64,000 nt of DNA from Aquilaria yunnanensis (GCA_039654915.1 CM077597.1:92692001-92756000); one strand, 5' to 3'. Counted from the first letter of the stretch, positions 10,492-21,898 are shown. A program made the numbers and translations. The notes: a model not told the origin generated them from the letters alone.

Positions 10492-11037
10492 GGTGAACTC
10501 CGAGGGAGCTTCCGAGGAGGGGGGACGTCTTGCTGAGATATTCCCCAGGTGGGAAAATACCTTAAAGGCTCAGAAAAAAGGGTTAGGAGGTCCCCGGGGT
10601 GCTTTTCCGGGAGGAGCCTTCGACGCCCAAGTTAGTGCCCTGAAAGTGAGTAAAGTAGGAACACTAGAGGGGTGTAAGAGCTGGCCTGTATAAGTTTTCT
10701 GCTATGCGCGAGGGCTGATCGCAGGATCCTTTGCCAAGTCCTATTTCCCAGTATTTATAGAAGTACCTGGCCCGTTCAGATCCTGACACGTGTTCGGTTG
10801 GATCCTCTCTGTGCTTTTTGGGCGTAGGGAACAGGTAGCCGTTTGTAGGCTCCTGGTTTTGTGGCTGAGATGGGACTTGGACGGCGTCAGCGCGTCAAGC
10901 CGCCATTTCAGGTGGCGTGCGGGCTTCCTGTCAGAGGCTCCTTAAATGCTCATGCCGTACTCCCGAGGTCCTTTGGGCGAGGTCGCCCCTTGGTACGAAC
11001 GCCCTTCCTCGGGGATCACGCTGGTGGCTCGGGGAGT
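10460..11037 (-). repeat. 5' LTR of Tat element A, truncated
   Basis: It starts at TGATGCC (10460) and follows the left LTR until GGGGAGT at 11037, after which the sequence becomes unrelated and AT-rich. The missing outer 270 bp or so is the 5' part of U3. The G-box and TATA promoter (10752-10792) is retained. The gag start codon (10489-10491) lies inside this LTR. Confidence 0.9.
10752..10792 (-). promoter_or_regulatory. LTR core promoter of element A (5' LTR copy)
   Basis: CACGTG at 10787-10792 and CTATAAATA at 10752-10760 on the minus strand. This is the copy that would drive the genomic RNA of element A. The U3 sequence further upstream has been deleted, which may weaken it. Confidence 0.6.
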
Positions 11038-11406
11038 ATAATGGGTAAGAATAATTTTTCAAACCTAAGTGATGTGAGTATAATTTCTAAATCAATTGAC
11101 CTTGATCTTTGGAACAATCACATTAACTCAAATATATGTTTTTTAAATAATGTATAGTTACTCATAGTTACGTATGTCATTGGCAAAACACAATGTTCAC
11201 TGACCAAGTCTATACTTTGACATTATGGCTCATATTTGTGTCATACTATTAATTTTAAGTTTCACACTAAGAAGAGAAAATTTGGCAGCTTTAATAAGAT
11301 ATTAAAAGTACGAGGAAGAAATTTTTATAAATACTCTACCATCACAATTAAAAAAAAATTGTCAATTTTTTTAGTAATTAGTATTACCTATAGCATATTC
11401 TATATT

Positions 11407-11445
<39 letters not shown>

Positions 11446-11769
11446 TTATTCATAATAAATAGAAATTAAATACAATTAGCAGTCTTTTATAATGAATGAC
11501 ACAAATGAGAACAATTATGATAAAATATTATAATAAACAATTGTGAAAAATAGAAAAATGAAACTGATAAGAAATATATCTTAACTAAATAAATATAAAA
11601 TCATTATTGCTATAATTTATTTTGAAAAAGATGATTAGAATTATAGTTAGTTGAGTGAAAAATGACTTAATATTTTGATTCACATGTAACGCACATGTGC
11701 ATATAGTAGTATATAAAACGTCCACAGTCCCTACCATTCCAAATAAAAATCTAGAAAAAAGGCAAATGC
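11038..11769. other. AT-rich intergenic stretch with a (TTA)n microsatellite
   Basis: No supported gene. A TTA/ATT trinucleotide run lies at about 11406-11446. The weak ORFs here are low-complexity. Confidence 0.5.
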
Positions 11770-12560
11770 AATATTATCTTCACACACACACACACACACA
11801 CAAACACACACAAACAAACACACAACACATATATATCGACGCACAGACCTTAAACACTACATTAGTTTTTGTATTTTATTTAATTGTTTAGTTAATACTC
11901 AAATTATGAGTTAGCCTACAGTCATTGAACTACACAGATCAAGTTAAGTTCAAAATTTTCAAATTGGTCATACTAGTCCTTAATAGAAGTGTTAATGTCA
12001 TCAAAGAAATATATTATTCTTTACTTGTTTTTAGTGTAAAATTATAAACTTTTCTATGTTTAGGTTTTTTTATTCCAAAAAAATTAGAACTGGCATATTT
12101 ATATGAAGTCGCCCTTGAAAAGTAGGACACCAGTTTTAATTTTTTTGAAAATTTAACCAAATATCTAGTATTTTACATTTAAATGTACGATAATATTTAT
12201 CTTTTTAAAATTCATTATTTTTAAGGTTTCTAAAAAATGTTAAAAGGCTTATTCAATTTAAAGTAAAATGCAAGGTATATTAGTGACTATAAAAGTGCTT
12301 TATTTTGTAAATCAATAAAACATGACAACTTATTCAAATTGAAATTAAATGTTACCTAAAATAATATTTATTTGTTTCTTTTTGTACTGAAAAATTTACA
12401 AGACAGTGGATACAAAAGATGTGTTATAGTTTAACGTTTAACTTTTGATCAGTTCAAATTTCAAAATCTGTTGCAGTTTAGGCTTATAGATAGACCTCAC
12501 TTTAAAAATATTATAGACTCACCATTGCTCTTGGACAACATGCTAATATCTTTATAATTC
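11770..12560 (+). repeat. Direct repeat R1, upstream flank of F-box copy 1
   Basis: It opens with a (CA)n microsatellite (about 11781-11815). It then matches 15010-15811 over most of its length, for example ATTATGAGTTAGCCTA near 11905 and 15138 and the ACTTGTTTTTAGTG block near 12023 and 15263. It marks the start of one unit of the tandem duplication that produced the two F-box copies. Confidence 0.75.
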
Positions 12561-13390
12561 AACTCTAGGGATCGAGGAAGCGTTCAATTGCTACATTTTA
12601 CATTCTAAGGTATCCATTTGTTTTAGGGATGTGGTTTTAACTAAAAAATATGGGATGTTTCTTGATTCCCTTAGTAGGAACAAAGGCTGGAAATTAGCCA
12701 GCTTAATACTTTTTTTATGTTTGGATTGAAAAAGATTATGAATGAGCCATGAGGGAGCTATTAATGAGTTTTAAATTGATCGAGTTCAAGTTTTTCTTAT
12801 AAAATAAATAAACAATCCAATTTATCAAAATAAATAAATAAATCAATAATTTAAAATTGAGTTTTATTATAATTATATATAAGTTTAAAATTTTATCCGC
12901 ACTTGGCTTGATAATAATTTGGATAAGCTCTAACCCACATCAAGTTTGAGCCAAACTCGAATTGTTTGATCAGTTTCCACTCCTATTAGGAATTGTCCGT
13001 TAACTGGGTTCTAGGCGACTTGGGTCATTACTAAGTCGTTTTGGGGCATTGGAGCTGAGTTTAGGCTTATTGGACCAGTTCAGTGTAAATATTGTAACTC
13101 TTTGTTGTTTAATTTTCCTTACAAAGTCAACAACAAAGAAGCAAAAGAGAAACAAACTAAAAGAAGACAACATAACATACATTTGGCACATTCTCACTAT
13201 ATGTATATGTGCATGTGTGTATTTCACTTTATGCTTAATTGATCTGATTTGATTTATTTAGTAATTTGAGCTAAAAATTACATTTTTCAAACTAAAATTT
13301 GACGGACAAAAAAAATTGTCCGGTCTCCATCAAGAATGGGCAGGGGTTCTATCAAGTATATGTTAAGGCCTCCAATATATGAACTTTTTT
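12561..13390. other. AT-rich upstream region of F-box copy 1
   Basis: No gene is visible. The segment near 12900-12925 (ACTTGGCTTGATAAT) matches 18936-18950, upstream of copy 2. Confidence 0.5.
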
Positions 13391-13828
13391 GCGAACAAGT
13401 ATTAGGAATTTGACGCTGGCCCATTACAAGAACTGTTTAGGCCTCCAATAAAGTGTGGATCGACAATAGAGAAAGACTGCGTTATTTAGAGAGAGAAGCT
13501 CGCCCAAGTTCCTTGTGGCCGAAGGAAAGAAATCGTCCTAGTTTTAGGCTAAAAACTTGTTTTTCCGAACTTAAATCTTTATATATTATATTGATAAAAA
13601 AAAATAGACAGATCCCCCCAGAAACCTAAACGTATGGTCTCCAAAGCGATAACGATTGCGTTGACTAGGTTACGAAAATTTGACTCTTTATATAGATTTT
13701 AATTTCGTTTCAATAGGTTTGGAGAAAGAAGGGAAAAACCTGTCCCTCCGCCGTATTTCGTTCAAGATTGCCAGCAAAGATAAGTTTGACAGGAGCAACA
13801 AGCGGAAGCAAAAAAAAAGGTTGTGGCA
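13391..13828 (+). promoter_or_regulatory. Promoter and 5' leader of the F-box gene
   Basis: A TATA-like TTTATATAGA lies at about 13686-13695, some 130 bp before the start codon. The block 13391-13530 is repeated at about 18990-19140, and the leader near 13705-13828 at about 26570-26681, which are the corresponding parts of copy 2. Conservation in both copies supports this as the native upstream region. Confidence 0.55.
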
Positions 13829-14860
13829 ATGGAGGATGCTTTTAGGCTATGTGATCTTCCCGATGGGGTTATGATCGACATTCTGGACAGAATCAATTCC
13901 GTGGCGAGGGTTCGCTTCTCTGCTGTTTGCAAGGCCTGGAAGCTTCTGCTCCGTAGGCTTCTCCCACTTCTCGCAGAAGCAAAAGAGGTCCCGTGGTTTG
14001 TAACCATCGACGTTGTTCAGGGGAACCAGTCCATGGTTCTTCACCAGATATGCTTAGGAAACCTGCAGCAGAAGCCCTGTGCCAAAATCAAGCGCATTTT
14101 GAAGCAAGAACTTGTCGACGCAATCACACAACGCACAGTGGACCCCCATGTGAGTGTGCGTAGCACTAACTTCGGTTGGGTTGTTTTAGAAGGCAGAACC
14201 ATGCCTCCTGCTCCCTGCTTGTACTCCCCTTTCACTGATAAATTTATCCATCTGCCTCCTGGTTTGCCTCCTCTCTTTAGGCGGTTCGCGATGTCCCATC
14301 CTCCAACGTGCTCAGATTGTGTGCTTTTCGCTTTGGCGGATTGCACCACGGAGGTGTTTGCTTACACTTGCCGCCTTGGTGACAAGAACTGGAAGAAGCA
14401 TGACATTGAGATTGACATTCGTGGCCCCACGAACAGTTTTATGTTTCTTGAAGGAAGCTTCTATTGCCTGTTTCGCAGTGGCCAACTCGTGGCATTTAAG
14501 GTCGCGGACGAATCCTGGAAACTGTTAGCTGATTCTATGCCATTAGAAGATGCTACGCCGTTATGCGCTGTTTGTAGAAATCATCGATTGGCTGATTGTG
14601 ATGGTGATATCTTACTGGTGCCCTCCTTTTACCTGCCAAGATCACCAAGAGATTGTGGTTGCAGAGTGTGGAAGTACGAGTGGGCGGCGAAGGGCTGGAG
14701 GAAGATGAAAAATTTGGGTGGACGGGTGTTATTTCTCAGCGTCGAAGGCTCTGAAAACGTGGCGGTGGCAGCAGTCGGGGAGCTGGATGGTTTGGCCGAT
14801 AGGATCTATCTCTCTTTTGGTAGGAACCTCAAAAACTATTTTTCATTGCCGGATGGGTAG
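13829..14860 (+). CDS. F-box protein with a DUF295/KIB-like C-terminal domain
   Basis: A single-exon gene encoding 343 aa. Residues 1-45 form an F-box: LPDGVMIDILDRI, then ARVRFSAVCKAWKLLL. Proteins of this kind usually bind SKP1 and serve as substrate adaptors of SCF ubiquitin ligases. The rest resembles the beta-propeller-like DUF295 domain of plant F-box proteins, with LYSPFTDKF and LPPG near 130-150, a LEGSFYCLF block near 210, WKLLADSMP, and a final RIYLSFGRN...YFSLPDG. The start is the ATG at 13829, in the context GGCAATGG. A GTG lies two codons upstream in frame. No stop or frameshift is visible. The substrate is unknown. A broken second copy is at 26682. Expression cannot be judged from sequence. 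Confidence 0.85.
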   Translation: MEDAFRLCDLPDGVMIDILDRINSVARVRFSAVCKAWKLLLRRLLPLLAEAKEVPWFVTIDVVQGNQSMVLHQICLGNLQQKPCAKIKRILKQELVDAITQRTVDPHVSVRSTNFGWVVLEGRTMPPAPCLYSPFTDKFIHLPPGLPPLFRRFAMSHPPTCSDCVLFALADCTTEVFAYTCRLGDKNWKKHDIEIDIRGPTNSFMFLEGSFYCLFRSGQLVAFKVADESWKLLADSMPLEDATPLCAVCRNHRLADCDGDILLVPSFYLPRSPRDCGCRVWKYEWAAKGWRKMKNLGGRVLFLSVEGSENVAVAAVGELDGLADRIYLSFGRNLKNYFSLPDG

Positions 14861-15009
14861 TTCCATTTTTGTAATGAGTATGATTGTAAAATTGCGTATT
14901 GGATTATGCCCCACCGTTACAAGTTTGAAGTTGCTTTTAGGACCAATATGTGCAGAATATGATGAAATTATATAATGGTTTTCTTGAGAGATTTACTCAT
15001 TATAAACTA

Positions 15010-15811
15010 TACACACACTCAGATATATATATGTATACACACACACATCTATAGTACTTACCTTTCTTATCTTAAAATTATGCCTTAAATACTATATTGG
15101 CTCTTGTATTTTACTCAATCATTTAGTGAACATTCAAATTATGAGTTAGCCTATATAGTCAATAAATTTCACAAATCGAGTTAAGTTCAAAATTTTGAAA
15201 CAAGTCATGCTAAGATCTCTAAAAGAATGTCAACGCTGTCAAAGAAATATATTATTCTCTACTTGTTTTTAGTGTAAAATTATAAATTTTTCTATGTTTG
15301 AGTTATTTTACTCTAAAAAATCACATTTGGCATATTTATAGGAAATCCCCCTTGAAATGTAGGACACCAGTTTTAATTTTTTAATAATTTAACTAAATAT
15401 CTAATGTTTTACATTTAAAAGTAACCATAATATTTCTATTTCAACATTTATCAATTTTAAAGTTTTTAAATAATTTTAAAGGCCTATTCAATTTAAATTT
15501 ATATACAAAGCATATATTTAGTGACTATAAATGTACTTTATTTTGAAAATCAATAAAACTTAACAACTTATTCAAATTTAAACTAAATGTTATCGAAAAT
15601 AATACTTATTTATTTAGTAAAAAATTTACTAAAAAATGGTTATAAGAGATATATTCTCTTAGATAACAGATTATAATTTAAAGTTTAACTTTTGATCAAT
15701 TTAAATTTCAGAACCTGTTGTAGTTTAGGCTTATAATGGACCATACTTTAAAAATATTTTGGACCTGCCATTGCTCGTGGGCAACATGCTAACATATCTA
15801 TAATTCAACTA
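15010..15811 (+). repeat. Direct repeat R2, downstream copy of R1
   Basis: Diverged copy of 11770-12560, including the CA/TA-rich start (15010-15050). It lies downstream of F-box copy 1, and therefore upstream of copy 2, as expected of a tandem duplication. Similarity fades at about 15811. Confidence 0.75.
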
Positions 15812-16379
15812 TTTATGTAGCCTCAAATCAAGTCTCTTTCTCCCTCTCTAGTACATATAAGAGAGAATTGGAGAGTTAAAGCTTTGAACCTTCGAACTAA
15901 GAATTTTAGGTGAAGGGGTTCAGATCCAAGCAAACTTGGCTGCTTGTTTTTTCAACAATGGCCAGGCCCCATTGCCTTTTTTTTCGGTTTAGCAAGCTCG
16001 TTCAACTTTTTCATTTACTAAGCCTAACATCTTCCAAGCTATACGACGCCCATGTTGTTGAATTTGGGCGTCATTGCTAGGGTTTAATAGATTTAGTAGG
16101 AGATGAATTTCATTGGGTCATATCAGTTTGGCAGAAGTTCATCGTGAACCCTTCAGTTGGAATGGGAGATCAAAGTGTAAGATTCTTTTTTTTTTTTTCG
16201 GGGTCCTAGCTAGGTGGGGTGATCTTTGGGGCTAAAGCATGTAATTTTTATCTCTGGTAGGCTGTGTTTATTTTTATGCTTAATCAGTTTTTTTTTTAAA
16301 TTAATTTGGGTTCTAGAAGTTGGTGGTGGTTTTTTCTTCCGGGTGTTTGCATGGGTGTTTGATGTTGGGGTGATATAGT
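15812..16379. other. Unassigned sequence between R2 and the hAT element
   Basis: No gene supported. It contains a T-run at about 16186-16198 and no clear TE termini of its own. Allowing for the hAT insertion, the distance from R2 to the copy 2 promoter (about 720 bp) is close to that from R1 to the copy 1 promoter (about 830 bp). Confidence 0.4.
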
Positions 16380-16623
16380 TAGGGGTGTAAGTGTTGACCC
16401 TAAACCCGAACCCGATCCTAATTTTAGGGTTCGGGTCGGGTTGGGAGAAGAGAAAACGTAAATTCTGGTTGACCCGATCCAATTCGTGTTCAAAATTTAA
16501 AGAATCGATTTGGGTCGGGTGAGCCCGAAAAAATCTGACCCGACCCTATTTCTGATTTTCAGCAAACTGGCAAAGGCAAAGCCCAGCGGCCCCAGCCCAA
16601 CTATGAACTAGAACTATCCTTGC

Positions 16624-16986
16624 TTGTTTGCGGGTTGTGGCCTTGCTCCACTTTCTAGCCAGCCCAGCCCAAGTCACGCACACCAGACCAGGCTGGCAGG
16701 CTCCAGCCCCATTCACTCTTCAGCTCTGAATCAATCCGATCTGAATATGATCCGAGGCCTTCATTTTTGCCGTCTTCACTCTTCACTCTTCAGCTCTGAA
16801 TCTGATTCCTCTCTTCAGTTAAGCTCTTCGCCTCTTCCCGACTTTCCAATCTCCACCATTCTCCAGTCCGGCAGTCTCGAGTCTCCTGACACTTCGTCCA
16901 ATCATTCGATTCATCCCTACGGGCTACAGCAAATGGCAAACGAACGTGAGCGAGTCATGACAGTCGTCAATCGACAGCGGCAGTGA
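16624..16986 (+). other. Unidentified ORF in the hAT cargo
   Basis: An open frame of 120 codons, rich in Ser, Pro and His, that begins soon after the left subterminal repeats. I do not recognise it. It could be a second captured fragment, for example a 5' untranslated or first-exon region, or chance. It ends 114 bp before the first recognisable kinesin exon. Confidence 0.25.
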
Positions 16987-17100
16987 TGAGTTCCAACTGT
17001 CCTCTTCCTCCGTCCCTTTTCTCAACGTTCTCTGCGACTGACTGCTGCGACTGACTGCTGGTCTCTGCTGGCTGCTGTGACAAATTGCATCTTTTGTCAG

Positions 17101-18448
17101 GTTGAGATTATCAAAGGAGAGGCTGAACGACAGCGATTGCAAAGAGATGGGCTAGAATTGGAGCTTGATGCTGTGAGAGGTCATATGCAGAATGCTAAAA
17201 CTACTGATACTGACATGAAAAGGTTTGGAGCAATTACTAAATTTTTAGTTTTTTAATTTGACAAGCTTGCTCTACTTATGGATATATTAGCTCTATTTGC
17301 CTATGCTTGATTTTTTTAATAGGTACATAGATGAGAAAGAGAAGGATCTTGAACAAGCACTTGAGCATATACAAACTCTTGAGAGGGAGATGGCCAGCAA
17401 GGACTCCGAGGTGAAGTATTAAGTCCTGCCTTTGAGCCTTAGTGCTGTTTAACGTTTTCCCAAGATTTTGGAAGAATAACTATGTATTGCTGCCATTTAT
17501 GGATCAACCTTGATCCTCATTTCAACAGATTGCCCAATGTAAGGCTCATATTTATGAGCTGAATTTGCATGCAGAAGCACAAGCCAATGAGTATAAGCTG
17601 AAGGTAGGAGCATAAGATGGTGATGAGGTGTTACTTTTACATGTATTTTCTCTCAAATATAAAATATAATGGCACATAAATTTGCCTTACTGTTTTATGT
17701 TTCATGACTGTAAAATTTGGAGAACAGTTCAAAGAATTGCAAGTCATGGCCAAACAAGTCAAGCCTGAAACAAATACAACAAATGCTATAAATCATTGAT
17801 CAAGCAATGCGGAGAAAAATGCTATGAAGCCCAGGGGCTCTGGTTCCCTGTTCAAATGTATTGGCTTAGGCTTGGCTCAACAAATAAAATCTGAAAAGGA
17901 TGAGGATCTTACTGCTGCAAGGTGTCGCATTCAAGAGTTGGAATCTTTAGCAGTTACTAGACAAAAAGAGGTTAGCATTCCTGCATAAGACTACATTGCT
18001 CCTCCCTATAAGCAATGGTATAGTTTCTAACTGTTGTTTATTTCCTTGGCAATATTCCACCAGATATTTGCTCTGAATGCCAGATTAGCAGCTGCTAAAA
18101 GCATGACTCATGATGTAATTAGAGATTTATTAGGAGTCAAGTTGGATATGACCAGTTATGCTATAAGTACACTGTTAATTTACTTTGTGTCCTAGAAAAG
18201 ATCTTCCCTACTAATAAAAGCAGAAGTATTTTTTGTTACAACTTTATAATTTCTTATTTCTAATAAATAGGAAAGATGTCCAATGTCTAACTGGGTTTGC
18301 TTATTTATATGATGCATCTTTTATATACCTTTTCCAAACGAGTCATCCCACTGATTGGCTGTGTATTTACCTATCTGTTTATTGATTTATGTAATTGTCA
18401 CTGCAGTCATTGTTGGATAATCAGCAACTGCAACAAATGGCAGAGAAG
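17101..18448 (+). pseudogene. Captured fragment of a KIN-12-type kinesin gene (coiled-coil tail region), with introns
   Basis: Exon-like blocks with matching splice sites are 17101-17222, 17323-17410, 17529-17603, 17728-17970, 18064 to about 18165, and 18407-18448. Translated in phase, they give a coiled coil (ERQRLQRDGLELEL; YIDEKEKDLEQALEHI; IAQCKAHIYELNLHAEAQ), then FKCIGLGLAQQIKSEKDE, RQKEIFALNARLAA, THDVIRDLLGVKLDMTSY and SLLDNQQLQQMAEK. I recognise the last blocks as the conserved C-terminal part of plant phragmoplast-orienting (KIN-12) kinesins, from family knowledge and not from a search. No motor domain is present. A TGA lies in frame at 17797-17799, and the donor after the exon ending near 18165 reads AT instead of GT. 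It cannot encode a working kinesin. Because the introns are retained, it was copied from DNA and not from mRNA. Confidence 0.75.
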
Positions 18449-18989
18449 GTTAGACTTAATAATTCAGAACCTCAAATAAAGGTATAACGGGTTTGATGAG
18501 GAACCATATTTCCATCGGTAGAAGGTTGGTTTTTTAACTGGCTCAAAAACTATGATCCTTCATGTTGTGGCCATTTTTATGTTTGTTACTAGTTCTTTTA
18601 AGTGGATATTTTTAGGACCTGTAGGTTGGACATATTTAAATGTGAAATGGAAATTATGGAATTATTGAACTATGCAGTCAGAATTTCGGGTCAACCCGAC
18701 CCTAATTGGGTTAGGGTCGGTTCGGGTTATCAATGAAATAGGCTCAGGTTAGGGTTAGGGTTAATCGGGTTAGTGATAGCTTAAAAAAGTCGGGTTTCAA
18801 CCCGAACCCAACTCTACAACCTGAACTTTCACCCCTAGATACGGTTTAGTATCTTTCTTGAGCTGGGAAGTATGTATCCTTTAATTTTATATCTAATAAA
18901 AAATTTATTTTTCCATTAAAAAAATTTTCAATTAACTTGGCTTGATAATTATAATTATAACGTAAATTGAGATAAATGAATTGATATTT

Positions 18990-19162
18990 TTTGTGAACAA
19001 GAATTAGGAATTTGACATCGGCCCATTACAAAACACTGTTAGGCCTCCAATAAGGTATGGATCCACAGTAGACAAGGATTGCGTTATTTAAAGAGAGCTT
19101 TGCCGAAGTTCCTTGAGGCAGGAGGAAAGAACTAAATTGATCAAATTTTGTTACAAGGTTTC
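18990..19162 (+). pseudogene. Promoter remnant of F-box copy 2
   Basis: Matches 13391-13530, upstream of the intact F-box gene, for example GGCCCATTACAA and GGCCTCCAATAA. It is cut at 19162 by the copia insertion and resumes at 26569, next to the broken coding part. Confidence 0.7.
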
Positions 19163-21898
19163 TGTAGAAAAGTATTTGTCTGGAATTGTCGCGGAACGGG
19201 GCCCCAGTGCCCCATAATCTTGTAGGCCCTTAGGGATTATGAATCCAACTAAGTTACTATTGGCTAACTATTACTCGTCAATATGAATTAAAACAATTTA
19301 TATGCAACTAGTTTCTTAGCCTACTCAGTTTAAGATATGCATGCTTTTGTCCTGGCAATGCAAACGAATAAATAGATCAATACTTAAAAGTGTTGCTCGA
19401 GCATTTCAATAAAACATACTTAAAACGTGCCAAGACATTGAAGTACTAGTTACTTTGACTACAAGTAATAGTTTGTACATACAATACGTTTCTAGCATGC
19501 ACCCAAAAGTAACAAGATGGATTTACATCACAATGTATCCTATTAGAGGCAACTTTCTTAGTACACAAGGTACTATGTACAAGAGACAAAAACTAACTAA
19601 CTAAGGTCATCTACTTGAGCCCCACCTTGAGCTATCCAAGCTCCAAGTGTAAGCCCTCCCTTAGTTCTTGTTCTTGTGCACTCTTAGCCTCTACACTGTA
19701 AAGGCGCAAACTTGGTTAGCACATAACTTATACCACAAGTAACTTAGAATCACAAGGATTCTCAAGAAAAGTACCTGCAAAAGAGAAAGCTTAAGCCTCA
19801 GCTGTCAACTAGTGACTAGGCCCGGAGTTAGAACCTGCACAATAAACTTAAGGGAGTGAGTACTTAAAAGTACTCAGTAAGGGTCCCTTGAATACCTGCA
19901 AGAAAATGGCAACATTCCAAAAATGCAACCATGGCAACCACACAACCAATCAAGTATATCATCCAACAAGTAACTCAAACAATCAACAACAATTAAGATA
20001 TGCAATGCATGAATGTATCATATGAAATGCACATAATGCATGCACTTGGGATTTTCTGCACTCTAGGTGCCATAAAGCTTGCCATGAGCTCAAACGGCGG
20101 AGGTACTTGAGATACTGGCCCTCGTATCCCGGGTACTTTACCTCCCTCAAGTCCCACCTACGGGTTCTAGAGTAGGTCGTCACCCCTCTCAAACTTACCC
20201 GTCTTTACCCTTAACTTATTGCGCAAGGTAGCCATCCTATGTGGTTTACTAGTCAAACCTTTAAGGTTTAACTTAGAGCACTCATAGTGGCTTACTTACC
20301 AAACCAAATGGTTCAGTCGGGATCGACTTAGGTTTTTCTCTTCATTGACCGTAGGTAATTGACGCTCTCCTTGGCCAACAAAGAGTCTAAAAATCCACTT
20401 AATCCCCTTAGTATTCATTTAGAAGCTTAAGCACTATGACTTTCTTAGCCACCAAGTCATACTCTTTCTTAACCACACAACTTAACTACCACTTAAATAA
20501 TGCATAATTCCTGACTTAGGAAGGAGTTCTAGACCCAACCAAGGCTATGAAACGTCTTAGGATAGCCTAGGGATGGAAACCGAGAGTCTAAGTTACTCTT
20601 AAGATGGCCGGAAAATGGGGCCAAATTCCTTGGCGGCGACGCGTTGCCAAGGAACAAACGCTCTGTGAACATTTTGGCATTCTGGCGACGCATTGGCAAT
20701 GCGTTGCCAATATGGCATCGAGACTGGCGACGCGTCGCCAACGCCTTTCTCTGCGTTGCGCGACAGCGTGCGTTCTTGCACACAAACTACTCAAACTCCC
20801 TAATCCCATAACCAAATGACTTGGGTCTTGTTTCTAACTCATTCCCACACACAATACTACCATTCCATGCATTATTTGAGCTTAATTAACTTGAACCCTT
20901 ACCTCAATTTAGCTACAAAGCAAGCATTGAAACATAAACATCCTTAGCTCAATCAAGCTCCCCTTGAGTTCCTCACCTAAAACCAAGGTAATATGGCACC
21001 AAACACTTCAAACCAAGACCATTTCTAGCTATGGGAACAACTTAGAACCAATCCAAATGAACCCAAGAAGCTTACCCACGAATTTTGAGTTCAAACAAGC
21101 ACTAAAGAGCAAATTGGAGCTAGAACACCAACAAATGAGCTTGAGGATTCCTACCAACACCTTGGGCCTCCTCAAATTGATGAAGATTTGCAGGAAAATG
21201 GAGTTTTGGGCAGCCAATTTGCTGGAGAAAGAAGAGCTACGAAATTGGTGCATGAAACAAAATGACTAAGGAAGAGGAAGACTTAACAAATATACTAACT
21301 TCCCCCTTCCTAGCAACTTCTCCCTCTTTTACTCTTTAGCCCACAAACTCTCAAATGCTTTAATTTGGTCACTAACTCTCACTCAAAACTCACTTTCCTT
21401 TGCTTTAATGGATGCTAAAAACTTCTCAAACTTGATTTCTCGGACACTTTAGCCACTTAAGATTTAAATGGCCTAAAAGAACACTTAGTGCCACAATACT
21501 CAAAACTTTCAAGGATGGTTCTACTAGCTAGGATAACTAATGGTCTTGATTTAACTATGCCAAATCACACTTAGGAACTCACTTACTTAATTAAGCTTAC
21601 CTTACTTGCTTAACAATGTGCTAACTTGAGGTACTTAATTTAATGAAACACTTAAATAAACTAAAATAAATACTTACTTGATCAGTCAACTAGGAGAGCC
21701 GTCACAGGAATGATTATTTTCATTGTATTACATGGTTTATATACACGGTGTATGCTTGTCCAATTAAGGTTCTCCACCAAGTCAAGAGACCAGTAAGGAA
21801 GGACAACTAATACAATTGCAATCTCTAACAAGTCAATCCTAATTATATACTAAGATATTTTGTCAATCAAATTGAATGCTGAGATACACTTTCCAACA
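19163..21898 (-). repeat. 3' LTR of the copia element, interrupted
   Basis: Formed by 19163-19186 and 21712-21898, separated by the solo LTR and its duplicated GGAAT. The 211 bp of true LTR end at TTCCAACA (21898). Confidence 0.88.
19187..21706 (-). mobile_element. Solo LTR of a Tekay/Del-type chromovirus family
   Basis: 2520 bp with ends TGTCGCGGAACGG and GAGAGCCGTCACA, flanked by a perfect TSD, GGAAT (19182-19186, 21707-21711). In reverse orientation it is related over its whole length to the LTRs of the chromovirus at 48801-61932. Shared features are the GGGGCCCCGTTCC end, the GC-rich palindrome cluster (20628-20760) and the TACTGAGTACTT hairpin. No coding region remains. The ORF-like stretches at 20529-21269 are LTR sequence. 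Confidence 0.93.

Larger units (their letters stand above)
1..11037 (-). mobile_element. Tat-lineage Ty3/gypsy LTR retrotransposon, element A (3' LTR runs off the window, 5' LTR truncated)
   Basis: The polyprotein lies on the minus strand, so the right LTR (10460-11037) is the 5' LTR and the left LTR (1-662, beginning outside the window) is the 3' LTR. Between them lie a primer-binding site, gag, aspartic protease, reverse transcriptase, RNase H, a second RNase H and integrase, then a 3' region with a plus-strand spliced gene and a polypurine tract. A second RNase H before the integrase, together with an antisense extra gene, is the hallmark of the Tat lineage. The LTR overlap (1-392 against 10646-11037) differs at about 10 sites by eye, all transitions. 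The 5' LTR lacks about 270 bp of its outer end, so no TSD can be scored. Element B at 27523-38204 is a close relative. Confidence 0.93.
16380..18837. mobile_element. Non-autonomous hAT-type transposon carrying host gene exons
   Basis: The termini are inverted repeats. The left end reads TAGGGGTGTAAGT and the right end, reverse-complemented, TAGGGGTGAAAGT, a 12/13 match and typical of hAT ends. The flanking 8-bp sequences GATATAGT (16372-16379) and GATACGGT (18838-18845) match at 6 of 8 positions, consistent with an aged hAT target-site duplication. Both subterminal regions (16390-16550, 18680-18815) are full of CCCGAACCCGA/TCGGGTTCGGG-type motifs in opposite orientations. No transposase is present. 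The interior carries kinesin exons in plus orientation and an unidentified segment at 16570-17000. Confidence 0.8.

Noticed and set aside
13000..13252. Short ORFs on both strands upstream of the F-box gene
   Set aside because: AT-rich, no motif, and not conserved in the duplicated unit.
18720..18780. TTAGGG-like repeats resembling a telomeric tract
   Set aside because: They are a few GGGTTAGGG/TCGGGTT motifs in the subterminal region of the hAT element, mirrored at its other end. They are not a plant TTTAGGG array.
20529..20819. Overlapping ORFs on both strands rich in Arg and Ala
   Set aside because: Produced by the GC-rich palindrome cluster of the solo LTR. The same false ORFs appear at 49675-49911 and 60675-60911.
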